DNA of 64,000 nucleotides from Deltaproteobacteria bacterium. Its GTDB lineage: Bacteria > Desulfobacterota > Desulfuromonadia > Desulfuromonadales > BM103. Positions 35,902-44,474 of this stretch are shown piece by piece. The notes beneath the pieces are model-generated. The model did no database searches and was not told the DNA's origin. It was given only the letters and a program-made list of their open reading frames with translations. Location: NCBI GenBank assembly GCA_024279915.1, contig JAJRRB010000062.1, forward strand, positions 40,213 through 104,212, written 5' to 3'. Numbering within the stretch: position 1 is the stretch's first letter; every line of letters begins with the position of its first letter. Made by a program: the position numbers and the translations under genes.

Positions 35902-35977
35902 TCCGAGACGCGGGACGAGAAGGTCAACTTCATTAAACAAAGAACTGTCTTCTGGTGAGGGCCTTGTGTCATCAATA

Positions 35978-36018
35978 AAGAGGACCGAACGCATCAAGCA
36001 TTCGGCCCTCTTCTTTAT
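35978..36018. terminator. Bidirectional terminator between the OMP and peroxiredoxin genes
   Basis: AAGAGG-A-CCGAA pairs with TTCGG-C-CCTCTT around an 11-base loop, with A-rich and T-rich flanks on both sides. It serves two convergent genes. Confidence 0.82.
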
Positions 36019-36049
36019 TAGTTGTTTTTTTGCGTCCCGCGTTCCGGGT

Positions 36050-36652
36050 TTACAGTGAATCCGCTTTATCCTTGAGATAGGAAGCAACACCATCAGCATC
36101 CGGCTTCATCCCCTCATCACCTTTGTTCCATCCAGCGGGGCATACCTCACCGTACTTCTCAGTAAACTGCAGAGCGTCGATCATGCGCAACATCTCATCA
36201 ACGTTACGGCCAAGCGGCAGGTCATTGACCACCTGGTGATGAACCTTGCCATCCTTATCGATCAGAAAAGAACCACGGAAGGCAACACCGGCTTCTTCGA
36301 ATTCAACATCGTATGCCTGGCAGATCTGATGCTTGACATCAGCAACCAGAGGATAAGCAACGGCACCGATACCACCCTCATCGACTGGCGTGTTACGCCA
36401 AGCCACATGAGTAAACTGGGAATCAATAGAACAACCGATGACCTGAACGCCACGATCTTCGAACTCCTTGATGCGCTTACTGAAAGCGATCAGTTCTGTC
36501 GGGCAGACAAAGGTGAAATCAAGCGGATAAAAGAACAGGACAACATACTTGCCCCGAAAGTCCGCGAGAGAGAAATCTGTCTTAATGGAACCATCAGCCA
36601 AAACAGCTGCAGCAGTAAAATCAGGGGCTTGCTTGCCAACTAGTACACTCAT
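36050..36652 (-). CDS. Typical 2-Cys peroxiredoxin (AhpC/TSA family)
   Basis: 200 residues. Peroxidatic Cys50 in FYPLDFTFVCPTE and resolving Cys171 in GEVCPAGW mark the Prx1/AhpC class; GGIG (92-95) is the sensitivity-type GGLG-like motif. It reduces H2O2 and organic peroxides using thioredoxin-type reductants. No ahpF lies nearby. AAGGAG precedes the ATG. A sigma-70 promoter with an adjacent inverted repeat lies upstream. Confidence 0.93.
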   Translation of the reverse strand: MSVLVGKQAPDFTAAAVLADGSIKTDFSLADFRGKYVVLFFYPLDFTFVCPTELIAFSKRIKEFEDRGVQVIGCSIDSQFTHVAWRNTPVDEGGIGAVAYPLVADVKHQICQAYDVEFEEAGVAFRGSFLIDKDGKVHHQVVNDLPLGRNVDEMLRMIDALQFTEKYGEVCPAGWNKGDEGMKPDADGVASYLKDKADSL

Positions 36653-36678
36653 TGAGTAAATCTCCTTTTAAGAAATTA

Positions 36679-36728
36679 GTTGCAACAAATTATGTGCAAC
36701 AGTGTACTGACTATACTCGGGCTGTCAA
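36679..36728 (-). promoter_or_regulatory. Peroxiredoxin promoter with inverted-repeat operator
   Basis: On the minus strand: TTGACA (36728-36723), 16 bases, TACACT (36706-36701), then GTTGCA-N10-TGCAAC (36700-36679) at the predicted transcription start. The dyad does not match the OxyR or PerR consensus as I know them, so the regulator is unknown. Confidence 0.5.
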
Positions 36729-36823
36729 GATATATCTGACTATTTTGGTCACTTATGCCGATTTAGTAAAAGGCCCAACCCTTTTCATGGCCAGACCCTA
36801 GCTTCCAACCCCAGCCTCCGCCC

Positions 36824-37714
36824 CTATTTCTTCTTACTGCGAGGATGAGCCTTATCATACACATTCATCAACTGATCGACACTGACCTGAGTATATTTTT
36901 GTGTGGTAGAAAGAGAAGCATGACCAAGAAGTTCCTGGATGGCACGCAGATCTGCACCACCGTCAAGAAGGTGAGTAGCGAAAGAGTGTCGCAACGCATG
37001 AGGACTGATATCTTTTATGATTCTGGCTTTGATCAGGCGGGTCTTGAGGTTGCGTTGGACACTGCGGGGAGTCAACCGACCACCCCTGGCATTGAGGAAA
37101 AGAGGTTCTTCTTCTTCAGGTACTCCCCTTTCTTCGAGATAGGAGTGCAAGGCCTCATTGGCCTTACGTCCGACCGGCACAATTCTCTCCTTGCGCCCCT
37201 TTCCGAGAACACGGACGAGATTCTCGCGCAAATCAAGAGAACCAACGTCCAGACCAGTCAACTCGCTGACCCGCAGGCCGCTTGAATAGAAGAGTTCAGC
37301 AATGGCACGATCACGCAGATCCAGCAAACTGTTGCCGTAGCCACGTTCCATCAGGGCTGTAGCCTCGTCAACGGAAAGTGTTTTCGGTAGATATTGATTC
37401 AGCTTAGGTGTAGATAAACCTTCGGTTGGATTGCTGGAGAGGTGTCCCTCACGAACCAGATAGCGAAAAAAAGTGCGCAGTGTCGAGAGCTTTCTGGCAA
37501 TAGAGGTTCTTTGGTTTCGCTTGTGTAGTTCAGCGAGGTAGCGCCGCAACAAAATGCTATCGAGTTTGGCCAGAGACTCTTTACCAAAGCCACCATGTCG
37601 TTCGAGAAAGTTCTTAAACTCACTCAGGTCACGTAAGTACGCAGCCCTGGTGTGCGGTGACAGGTTGCGTTCGTCTGAAAGGTATGTGGAAAAGCAATCG
37701 ATCATTCCTTGCAT
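36824..37714 (-). CDS. xerC: Tyrosine recombinase XerC
   Basis: 296 residues, the standard size. An N-terminal SAM-like DNA-binding domain (NLSPHTRAAYLRDL, IARKLSTLRTFFRYL) precedes the catalytic domain with Arg148 (SGLRVSEL), Lys172, His239/Arg242 (HALRHSFATH), His265 (LLGHASLSTTQ) and Tyr274. It resolves chromosome dimers at dif together with XerD. XerC is favoured over XerD by the overall sequence style, but the two are not always separable by eye. GAGG precedes the ATG at 37714. Preceded on the other strand by a divergent lipase-like gene. Confidence 0.85.
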   Translation of the reverse strand: MQGMIDCFSTYLSDERNLSPHTRAAYLRDLSEFKNFLERHGGFGKESLAKLDSILLRRYLAELHKRNQRTSIARKLSTLRTFFRYLVREGHLSSNPTEGLSTPKLNQYLPKTLSVDEATALMERGYGNSLLDLRDRAIAELFYSSGLRVSELTGLDVGSLDLRENLVRVLGKGRKERIVPVGRKANEALHSYLEERGVPEEEEPLFLNARGGRLTPRSVQRNLKTRLIKARIIKDISPHALRHSFATHLLDGGADLRAIQELLGHASLSTTQKYTQVSVDQLMNVYDKAHPRSKKK

Positions 37715-37855
37715 GCTGACCTCATGATTAGCATAAAGAATACAGGAGTGGAGGGAAGAAACAAAGCTGTATAAACTTTACGGCCTTACAGCTCGACAGC
37801 TTTATAACTTGATAATATTGACGCCCCCCTAACCGCATGAGATAATCTTTAAACT

Positions 37856-38701
37856 ATGACATCCATTCTATGCCTTGTGCTAACCCTGATAAAAATTACG
37901 ATCTGTGTGGTCGCCCTAACCGTGCTGATGAGCTATACCGTTGCCTGGTATGAGCGCGCTAATTCCCGTCCTGACTTGATCGACCGACGTTTTACCACCA
38001 GTGGTGTCTACATTGCCATCTGGCTGTTGATTCAGGAAACGGGCTGTCTTCTACTGACGATTCTGCTACGCCCCTTCGGTTGGCTACAGCCGAAACTACC
38101 AACAGCAGCAGAAGATGCGCGCCCCCCAGTGATCCTCCTGCATGGACTGTTCCAGAATCGTAGCTGCCTTTTCTGGCTTCAATACCGTTTGCGTGCTGCA
38201 GGCTATCAACAAATTACCAGTATCAATACTCCCCCATGGCGGGACATGGAAGCTTCGACCGAAATTCTAGCCAGGAAGGTTGATGAACTGCGTATCAATC
38301 TGAAAGTTGACAAGGTCATCCTGGTCGGCCACTCCATGGGCGGCATGATTGCACGCAACTATGTCCAGAATCGTGGTGGCGCTGCCTATGTTCAGGGCAT
38401 GGTCACACTTGGTTCACCTCACCATGGTTCAAAACTGGCACCATTTGCCCTGTCATCTATGGGTAAAACCCTCTTACCGGGCTCCGAATTCCTCAACCAG
38501 TTCAACAGCGTTGCCTGGCCCGAGGAGACTCAGGCGGTTTCAATTTACACCCGTTATGACAATATCGTCCTGCCAGCGGAATCAAGTAAGATGGGTGGCG
38601 CCCAACAGATAGAACTTGATGGTATGGGCCATACCTCCCTACTCTTCCACCCTCGCTCTCTGCAGACGGTTATCGGTGCTTTGGGCAACATCATCAGATG
38701 A
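37856..38701 (+). CDS. Membrane-anchored alpha/beta hydrolase (lipase-like)
   Basis: 281 residues. Two hydrophobic segments (residues 5-30 and 50-72) anchor the N-terminus. The alpha/beta-hydrolase domain begins PPVILLHGLFQNRSC (oxyanion HG), has nucleophile Ser160 in VGHSMGG and a candidate catalytic His in DGMGHTSLLFHP. Resembles bacterial triacylglycerol lipase/esterase EstA-like proteins; the substrate is unknown. Its stop overlaps the DUF362 gene start by four bases (ATGA), so the two are translated together. Confidence 0.8.
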   Translation: MTSILCLVLTLIKITICVVALTVLMSYTVAWYERANSRPDLIDRRFTTSGVYIAIWLLIQETGCLLLTILLRPFGWLQPKLPTAAEDARPPVILLHGLFQNRSCLFWLQYRLRAAGYQQITSINTPPWRDMEASTEILARKVDELRINLKVDKVILVGHSMGGMIARNYVQNRGGAAYVQGMVTLGSPHHGSKLAPFALSSMGKTLLPGSEFLNQFNSVAWPEETQAVSIYTRYDNIVLPAESSKMGGAQQIELDGMGHTSLLFHPRSLQTVIGALGNIIR

Positions 38702-39864
38702 GCCTGTCTGTCTCCCTGCAATCCCTGGCAGATTACAATCCAGAACGTGTGAAGGATGCACTACACCTCCTGCTAGAACCACTTGGCGGCATCGACCGTT
38801 ACGTCAAACCAGGGCAGAAAGTCCTTATCAAACCAAACCTGCTTGCGGGAAAAACTCCAGAGAAGGCGGTCACCACCCATCCAGAAATCGTTCGCCAGGT
38901 AATCCTGATGGTCCAACAAGCAGGAGGGATAGCCAGCGTAGGCGACTCGCCTGGACTCGGCAAACCAGAGAACGTTGCACGCAAATGCGGTGTTTTCGAG
39001 GTGATTGAATCGACAGGAGCCCGCTTCGCACTTTTTGATGAGTCTGTACCGATCAACCTTGAAGCTGGTACTTTTCACCATCTGGAAGTCGCCAGAGAAG
39101 CTCTGGAGACAGACATTATTATTAATCTGCCAAAGCTGAAGACTCATCAGATGATGGGCTACACCGGCGCAGTCAAAAACTTGTTCGGACTGGTCGTCGG
39201 CATGCGTAAGGTGCGCCTGCATCTACAGGCAGGAACCGACAAAGAGTTCTTTGCCCTGATGTTGCTTGAACTGGCCGAACGATTCAAGCCAGCCCTGTCG
39301 ATTATGGATGCGGTGGTCGGAATGGAAGGCAACGGCCCTGGCAATGGTGATCCTGTACAAATTGGAGCATTACTCGCCTCACCGCATCTTGTTGCCCTCG
39401 ATACCGTTGCCACGGCCATGGTTAACTTGTCAGAACAGCGCGTCTGGACGCAGATGGTTGCCAGAAAAACCGGCCGTCTGGGGGTGTCTCTGGACGAGTT
39501 GGACCTTCACGGCGTTCCCCTTGCGACTCTACAAACGTCTCGTTTCCGACCGGCCAAAAATTCTGACATAAATTTTGGACTGCCGATACCGGTCAAAAAT
39601 ATTCTCAAAAATACCATTACAGCACAACCCACGATCACCCAAGCCTGCCAACAGTGCGGTCATTGCGTGACTCATTGCCCCCCAGAAGCAATGACCATAG
39701 ATCCTTCAGAGACAACAACTCTGGACACTCAACAGGTCAAAATTGATTACAACCGCTGTATCCGTTGCTTCTGTTGTCAGGAACTCTGTCCTCACAATGC
39801 GATCACCACACAACAAGGTATGATTCTTCGCCTTTTAGACTTTATTCAGGGGTCAAAAAAGTAA
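38698..39864 (+). CDS. DUF362 protein with two [4Fe-4S] clusters
   Basis: 388 residues. The DUF362 domain (PF04015) spans about 10-290: VLIKPNLLAGKTPEKAVTTHP, VGDSPGLGKPENV, NLPKLKTHQMMGYTGAVKNLFG. A C-terminal 2[4Fe-4S] ferredoxin domain has CQQCGHCVTHCPPEA and CIRCFCCQELCPHNA. Cytoplasmic and probably an electron carrier or redox enzyme; DUF362 proteins are common in anaerobes and their reaction is not established. Coupled by a four-base overlap to the hydrolase gene upstream. Confidence 0.9.
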   Translation: MSLSVSLQSLADYNPERVKDALHLLLEPLGGIDRYVKPGQKVLIKPNLLAGKTPEKAVTTHPEIVRQVILMVQQAGGIASVGDSPGLGKPENVARKCGVFEVIESTGARFALFDESVPINLEAGTFHHLEVAREALETDIIINLPKLKTHQMMGYTGAVKNLFGLVVGMRKVRLHLQAGTDKEFFALMLLELAERFKPALSIMDAVVGMEGNGPGNGDPVQIGALLASPHLVALDTVATAMVNLSEQRVWTQMVARKTGRLGVSLDELDLHGVPLATLQTSRFRPAKNSDINFGLPIPVKNILKNTITAQPTITQACQQCGHCVTHCPPEAMTIDPSETTTLDTQQVKIDYNRCIRCFCCQELCPHNAITTQQGMILRLLDFIQGSKK

Positions 39865-40082
39865 GGAAATGTAACAATCCAGCACTATTACTTAGTTGTT
39901 TACAAAAACGTCTGTCATCCCCAAGTGATAATCTTTATTTGCCATCTACCTTCCTACTGCTGATAAAAACTAAATAATTTCACAAAAACCACAAACAGTG
40001 TTTTAAAACCAGATCCTTTGCGCTATAATGAGTCAATCATTTATGGATAAGTGCTTAATTTTGTGTATAAGGGAGCAACGAT

Positions 40083-40502
40083 ATGCTGTTTGTATGGGAC
40101 GATAGTTGCAAAACCGGCATCACCGAAATAGATCAGGATCACAAGGGTCTCGTAAACTTGATCAATGACCTCTATGAAGCAATGCAGGATGGTAGCGGCG
40201 GCGCCCTACTCCTCCCAATATTCTCGGCGCTCAAACATTACACAGAGACCCACTTTACCAAGGAAGAGCGCTACATGCTTGAGTGTGATGCTCCAGACCG
40301 TGAAGAACACGTCAAAGAGCATAAAATGATGATGGCAAAGCTAGCCGACCTTGAAAGCAGACACCGCAAGGGCGAAGCGGCCATCTCCCTACAGACCCTG
40401 ACCTTTCTACGAGACTGGCTGAAGAACCACATATGCGTCGTTGATCAGGTAATGGTTGCCAACGTCAAAGAGAAGCTTGACGGTGATATTCAACAAGGTT
40501 GA
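40083..40502 (+). CDS. Bacteriohemerythrin
   Basis: 139 residues, single domain. All di-iron ligands are in register: His20 (DQDH), His57 and Glu61 (HFTKEE), His76 and His80 (HVKEH), His116 and Asp121 (HICVVD). It binds O2 at a non-haem di-iron site and is used for O2 sensing, storage or scavenging in microaerobes and anaerobes. A TATAAT box at 40024-40029 with a poor -35 may drive it. AAGGGAGC precedes the ATG. Confidence 0.93.
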   Translation: MLFVWDDSCKTGITEIDQDHKGLVNLINDLYEAMQDGSGGALLLPIFSALKHYTETHFTKEERYMLECDAPDREEHVKEHKMMMAKLADLESRHRKGEAAISLQTLTFLRDWLKNHICVVDQVMVANVKEKLDGDIQQG

Positions 40503-40519
40503 CAGTTTCTTCTTTATGT

Positions 40520-40550
40520 CATGGCGCAGCTTGGTTATCCTTGCGCCATG
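40520..40550 (+). promoter_or_regulatory. Perfect 9-bp inverted repeat spanning both candidate starts of the radical SAM gene
   Basis: CATGGCGCA (40520-40528) and TGCGCCATG (40542-40550) are exact reverse complements with a 13-base loop. Each arm contains one of the two candidate ATG start codons (40521 and 40548). No T-tract follows. Confidence 0.5.
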
Positions 40551-42257
40551 CGTACTATTCTAACCACTCTTCACAGCAAATTTATTCATAACAGCCTGGC
40601 CCTGCCTTGCCTTGCCGCTTACTGCGGCGAGGATTGCGGTGAATTGATAATTCGAGAGTTCACTGTTCATGAACCGCGCGAGTCGATTCTGGCCCTGTTA
40701 CTGAGTGAAGACCCTGATGTCATTTCCTTCTCGGTCTATATCTGGAATCGGCGTGAAACTCTGGATCTGGTCGATGCTCTGGCGGTTGCTCGTCCGAAGC
40801 TGCGTATTATTTTGGGAGGCCCTGAAGTTTCCTTTTCTGAAGAGAAGATCTTCAGCCTTCATCCCGGTCTTTCAGCACTGATCAGAGGTGAAGGAGAAGA
40901 ACCACTACGCAATCTGCTGATGTGCTGGCAGCAAAAACAGCAACCGAGAGCGATCCCACGCACGGTCCTGCGTAAAGGGTCAAAGCTCATCAACGGCCCC
41001 GACTGCCCTGCCCTGACCAACCTTGACAACATTCCCTCTCCTTTCCAACTGGGTTTGACTGATCTTGAACGTGGTTTCGTTTACTACGAAACCAGTCGCG
41101 GTTGCCCGTTCCATTGCAGCTTCTGCCTCAGCGCTCGTGACAACCAGATGCGTTCCTATTCGATGGAGCGCATCTACAGCGACCTGCTCTTTTTGATGCA
41201 GAACAAGATTCCCAAGGTCAAACTGGTTGACCGTACTTTTAACTATGATGTCAGCCGAGCCAGGGATATTTTCAGTTTCATCATGGAACACAATCAGTCG
41301 ACGCATTTCCATTTCGAAATAGCTGCCCATCTCCTTGATGAAGAGACTCTGGAACTATTGAGCAAAGTTCCGGTTGGCACGTTCCAATTCGAAATCGGCG
41401 TACAATCAACCCTCGAAAGTACCCTTGATGCTATCGATCGCAAAGTCAACCTGACAAAACTTGAAGAAAACGTACGCTGTCTTCGTAAAGATGGGCGTAT
41501 CGAGTTACATCTCGACCTCGTCGCTGGTCTGCCAGGTGACCGTTACAATAATTTCCTTGAATCAATCGATCGAGTGGTCGCACTCGCCCCCAATCACCTG
41601 CAGATAGAACCGGTCAAATTACTTCCCGGATCACCATTGCGTGATCAAGCGACAGAGTTGCAGATACGCTATGACCCGAACCCACCCTACACAGTTCTGA
41701 CCACTCAGGATCTGTCTTTCACAGAGCTACAAAAGATCCAGGAGATCAGTCGACTTATTGATCTGACCTACAACAGTGGTTGTTTCCAGACCTTCTTAAA
41801 AGAATTGAGCACAGTGTCCGGTTCATTTTCTACAGGACTGGCCTGGCTGGCGAGCGAATGGCGAAAAAGAGATTTGTTCCGTTTCCCACTAACTCGTCAG
41901 GCTATCTTCCAAAACATTTTCAATATTATTCAGAAACGCTACGAAAACTCATCGCAAATACGACTTGTGGAAAGTCTGGCCTATGATTATGCCCGTTGCG
42001 AACGTGTTGTCACCAACCGCATCCCAGCTTTCTTTGACACCAGGCTCACATCAGTAGAACAGCAATGGGTACAAAAAAAGGTTCAAAACAAGACTAAGGA
42101 GATCAAGGGACGTGGCATCAAACTACAGTATTTTGCAACCATCTTCACAACCGTACACAGTTCAACAAACCGCATAGTTTACCTCTTCTATTACCTCACG
42201 GAAACCGGGAAGAAGATGAGGGTCGAAGAATACAATTGCAACGAAAAGACAGTGTGA
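40548..42257 (+). CDS. B12-binding-domain radical SAM protein with DUF4080
   Basis: 569 residues from ATG 40548 (the MRTILTTLHS start is usual for the family; ATG 40521 would add nine residues; neither has a clear ribosome site). A B12-binding-like Rossmann domain spans about 1-130 (ISFSVYIWNRRETLDLV, IILGGPEVS). The radical SAM core has CPFHCSFC (first Cys near residue 186) and ends with LLPGSPLRDQA. The C-terminal third matches DUF4080. The DxHxxG cobalamin motif is not evident, so cobalamin may not be bound. Substrate unknown. Followed after 12 bases by a small gene. Confidence 0.85.
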   Translation: MRTILTTLHSKFIHNSLALPCLAAYCGEDCGELIIREFTVHEPRESILALLLSEDPDVISFSVYIWNRRETLDLVDALAVARPKLRIILGGPEVSFSEEKIFSLHPGLSALIRGEGEEPLRNLLMCWQQKQQPRAIPRTVLRKGSKLINGPDCPALTNLDNIPSPFQLGLTDLERGFVYYETSRGCPFHCSFCLSARDNQMRSYSMERIYSDLLFLMQNKIPKVKLVDRTFNYDVSRARDIFSFIMEHNQSTHFHFEIAAHLLDEETLELLSKVPVGTFQFEIGVQSTLESTLDAIDRKVNLTKLEENVRCLRKDGRIELHLDLVAGLPGDRYNNFLESIDRVVALAPNHLQIEPVKLLPGSPLRDQATELQIRYDPNPPYTVLTTQDLSFTELQKIQEISRLIDLTYNSGCFQTFLKELSTVSGSFSTGLAWLASEWRKRDLFRFPLTRQAIFQNIFNIIQKRYENSSQIRLVESLAYDYARCERVVTNRIPAFFDTRLTSVEQQWVQKKVQNKTKEIKGRGIKLQYFATIFTTVHSSTNRIVYLFYYLTETGKKMRVEEYNCNEKTV

Positions 42258-42269
42258 GAAGGGGAAGAG

Positions 42270-42650
42270 ATGTCTGATCAACCAACGGAGATTGAGAAGA
42301 AGATGATCGAGTTTGCCACTAAAACAGCGGAGACAATCCAGACTCAGGCGGGCCAGACTCAGGCCCTCAGTCATGTTCTGCTGATCGCCCTGGTCTCCAT
42401 GAGCGAACAGAATGCCAGCTTCAAGAAGGACTTTATCGACCGGATCGGACAGGTCCGTGATCAGCTTTCTGAGCGCCCCATCGATCAGTTCACCAAAGAT
42501 TACTTTGAGGAATTGGTCCGCTTCCTGGAGAACCCCTACCAGTATTCAGCGAATGATTCGAGTGATGATCGACCTGAATGGTTCAAGGGGATTATTGCTG
42601 GCGGCAAGCCCGCTGCTGGAAAGGATCAGGAGCCTTCGTCGGAAGAGTGA
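42270..42650 (+). CDS. Small hypothetical protein
   Basis: 126 residues, helical, without signal peptide. The N-terminal half (KKMIEFATKTAETIQTQ, ALSHVLLIALVSMSEQN) is amphipathic; the C-terminal tail is acidic and low-complexity (AAGKDQEPSSEE). GAGGGGAAGAG precedes the ATG. It follows the radical SAM gene by 12 bases and is probably co-transcribed with it. I do not recognise the family. Confidence 0.6.
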   Translation: MSDQPTEIEKKMIEFATKTAETIQTQAGQTQALSHVLLIALVSMSEQNASFKKDFIDRIGQVRDQLSERPIDQFTKDYFEELVRFLENPYQYSANDSSDDRPEWFKGIIAGGKPAAGKDQEPSSEE

Positions 42651-42684
42651 AACCGTATGGCATATCAAGCATAGAGCCGCAGAG

Positions 42685-42921
42685 AATAATGATCATGAGC
42701 GAGTCATTATTGTGATGACCGCCTGAATCAACTCTGGACGGCCATTTATTATTTGTCAGGGGTAGTAAGAATTTGTGTTTCTGTCGATACTCGATGCCTG
42801 AATCAATCTGAGAGGATAAATAGGAATCTACGGTTGCTCTTTATCTTCACGCCTGCCCATTATTCCCTCTTTAAACTTTCCATAAAAACCGACCCTCCCG
42901 AAGGCAAGAGGGCCGGTTTGA
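42685..42921. other. Non-coding stretch with hairpins and a diverged repeat (copy C)
   Basis: No credible gene between 42651 and 42996. It holds a perfect 8-bp hairpin, AATAATGA with TCATTATT (42685-42711); a weaker GACCGCC/GGACGGCC hairpin; an 80-bp segment at 42754-42831 similar to 43791-43867; and a bidirectional terminator-like stem AAACCG-A-CCCTC with GAGGG-C-CGGTTT (42886-42919). The order hairpin, hairpin, then TGTCAGGG segment repeats that at 43.7 kb. Confidence 0.5.
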
Positions 42922-42996
42922 TTGCTGTGGCTTGTTGATGACATCTAAAACACTTGAATTGTGCTTTAAAATGACACGCGTTTCACGCAAATGGGG

Positions 42997-43386
42997 TTAG
43001 CATTTGCTGCAAGTAGCATCCCGCTTGTCAGCAATGACTTCGCCCATTCCTGTTCCCGGACCATCGAACCTGTACTCCCACTCACCTGCTTCGGTACCCA
43101 CCACAGCCAGGTGTTCCTCATCGTAATTATTGTTCCTTGCGGCATGCAGCGCTTTAGGCGTCGACGCAATCTCGCTGCCAGCTTCCGTACCGATCATGGC
43201 AAGCTGCTTCTCATCATATACGTAATTTCCGGCAGCAACATCAGCTTCTGTTTCAGGAGTATCGAATACAAATTCGTCTGTCCCGAGGATTGACTTGTCG
43301 TTGCTGTCTTCAGCGAGGGCAGTGCCGAACGAGGCCAAGAGGGTAAAAGCAGCAAAAATACCGATAATGAATTCTTTCCTCAACAT
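42997..43386 (-). CDS. Small exported protein with internal repeat and CxxC tail
   Basis: 129 residues with a signal peptide (cleavage near ALA-ED) and GAAGGAG before the ATG. The mature part contains two copies of a motif: YDEKQLAMIGTEAG (about residue 57) and YDEEHLAVVGTEAG (about 88), separated by SEIASTPKALHAARNNN. It ends DATCSKC. Periplasmic or secreted. The family is not recognised; the repeat and CxxC tail suggest a small metal- or redox-linked protein, but that is inference. Terminator-like stem at its 3' side. Confidence 0.65.
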   Translation of the reverse strand: MLRKEFIIGIFAAFTLLASFGTALAEDSNDKSILGTDEFVFDTPETEADVAAGNYVYDEKQLAMIGTEAGSEIASTPKALHAARNNNYDEEHLAVVGTEAGEWEYRFDGPGTGMGEVIADKRDATCSKC

Positions 43387-43613
43387 GACAATTCTCCTTC
43401 TTTCTTGATGTTTAGGTTATTCCAAGTCAGGTAGGGTCAAGCTTTGAGGGGGAAAGGAAGGAAGCTGCGTGATACACGACTTTTATAGTAATATATTACC
43501 CTAGGCAGTAGATGAGCACAAGTGCCGGTGTCATAAATGTCACGACTTCTGAGAAGAAAAACGCCTTCTTGTTGATAGAGATATTTAGGAAGCTGTTTAA
43601 CGCACAAAACTAT

Positions 43614-43648
43614 GGCCACCAGGGGTTCGATCCTTGGTGGCCTTTCTT
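43614..43648 (+). terminator. Terminator-like hairpin with a tRNA T-arm-like loop
   Basis: GGCCACCAGGG pairs with CCTTGGTGGCC (11 bp, one G-U) across the 7-base loop GTTCGAT, then TTTCTT. The inner five pairs plus loop resemble a tRNA T-arm stacked on an acceptor-like stem. No D or anticodon arm is present. Confidence 0.6.
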
Positions 43649-43699
43649 GTAGTACAGGATTTCTTGTCCGGACAAACGAGAACCGAAGGAAGTGGTAAA

Positions 43700-43785
43700 A
43701 TGTAATCAGGTAAACAGATAACTGTTTGCCTGATTGAAGACATTGCCCCGTAGTCTCCCCCCCTCCTGACTGCGGGGCTTTTTTC
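43700..43785 (+). ncRNA. Candidate small RNA element, copy A
   Basis: Stem I: AATCAGGTAAACAG with CTGTTTGCCTGATT (43704-43735, 14 bp, loop ATAA). Stem II: GCCCCGTAGTC with GACTGCGGGGC (43745-43778), then TTTTTT, a strong terminator. TAAAAT at 43696-43701 is a possible -10 box; no good -35 is seen. A homologue at 56600-56682 keeps both stems although their sequences differ. Confidence 0.6.
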
Positions 43786-43790
43786 TTAAA

Positions 43791-43867
43791 TGTCAGGGTC
43801 AGCAAGAATTTCGTATTTCGGTCAATCTGGAAGGCATAAATCAATACGGGAGGAATTATAGTAATTT
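43791..43867 (+). repeat. Diverged 80-bp repeat (copy D, partner of 42754-42831)
   Basis: Starts TGTCAGGGTCAGCAAGAATTT and aligns along its length with TGTCAGGGGTAGTAAGAATTT at 42754 (shared blocks TGTCAGGG, AAGAATTT, ATCAAT, GAGGA). The other ends of both copies fade into unrelated sequence. The stretch 43387-44339 around it holds no credible gene. Confidence 0.5.
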
Positions 43868-44339
43868 GGCCTCCTCATCAATCTCTAATCACTTCTCCGG
43901 CAATTCAATTCTTAAATATCAGGGTATTCAGGACACGCGCCCATTTTCGCTTTTCTACAAGTATAACTCTCTATCTCAATCTGTACTATTGCTGAAAAAC
44001 AAGCTTTACTCGTCATGTCCAACCCACCCAAACACTCAAAAACAAAGATTATTAGTAACCGCTTCCGGTGTTCACCCCGGTGCTCCTGAAAGCACTGATG
44101 TCACTCCCAAAAGAGAGGAGTTGCCAACATTAAATGCAGTGGTAAAGTTTTAATCTGAAAGGGTTTTGACTATATCCTGAATAGATGAAAAGCAAATCAA
44201 TCTTTTGGGTGAAAGGTCATTCTGATGCATACCAATAAGATGGAAACATTCAGGTATCGAATCTTTTTAGCGCGGCAAATTTAAATTGTAAGCGGTTTAA
44301 ACACAAAAGCGGAAACTCAACGAAAAAAAGGGAAAGATT

Positions 44340-44474
44340 ATGAAACGCTTAACTTTGTCGTTCCCGTTGATAACGGTGTTGACCTTGCTGATGTCGGTCT
44401 GCCCTGTGGCTATGGCTTTCCAGGACACTGGTAGTCCTAAACACCCAAAAGAGAGAAGGGAGAAAGCACAATGA
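44340..44474 (+). CDS. 44-residue exported peptide, coupled to the DUF1254 gene
   Basis: ATG at 44340, TGA at 44472-44474. The first 26 residues form a good signal peptide (FPLITVLTLLMSVCPVAMA); the mature part is only about 18 residues and strongly basic (PKHPKERREKA). Its stop overlaps the next start in ATGA. A GGGAAAG site lies upstream. It may be a true secreted peptide, a leader peptide that couples translation, or the stump of a larger gene. It contains the ribosome site of the next gene in its last codons. Confidence 0.45.
   Translation: MKRLTLSFPLITVLTLLMSVCPVAMAFQDTGSPKHPKERREKAQ

Noticed and set aside
43437..43844. 135-codon minus-strand frame
   Set aside because: It runs antisense through two terminator hairpins and the candidate small RNA; amino-acid composition is not protein-like.
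43866..44153. 95-codon plus-strand frame
   Set aside because: No ribosome site, Ser-rich low-complexity composition and no recognisable domain.
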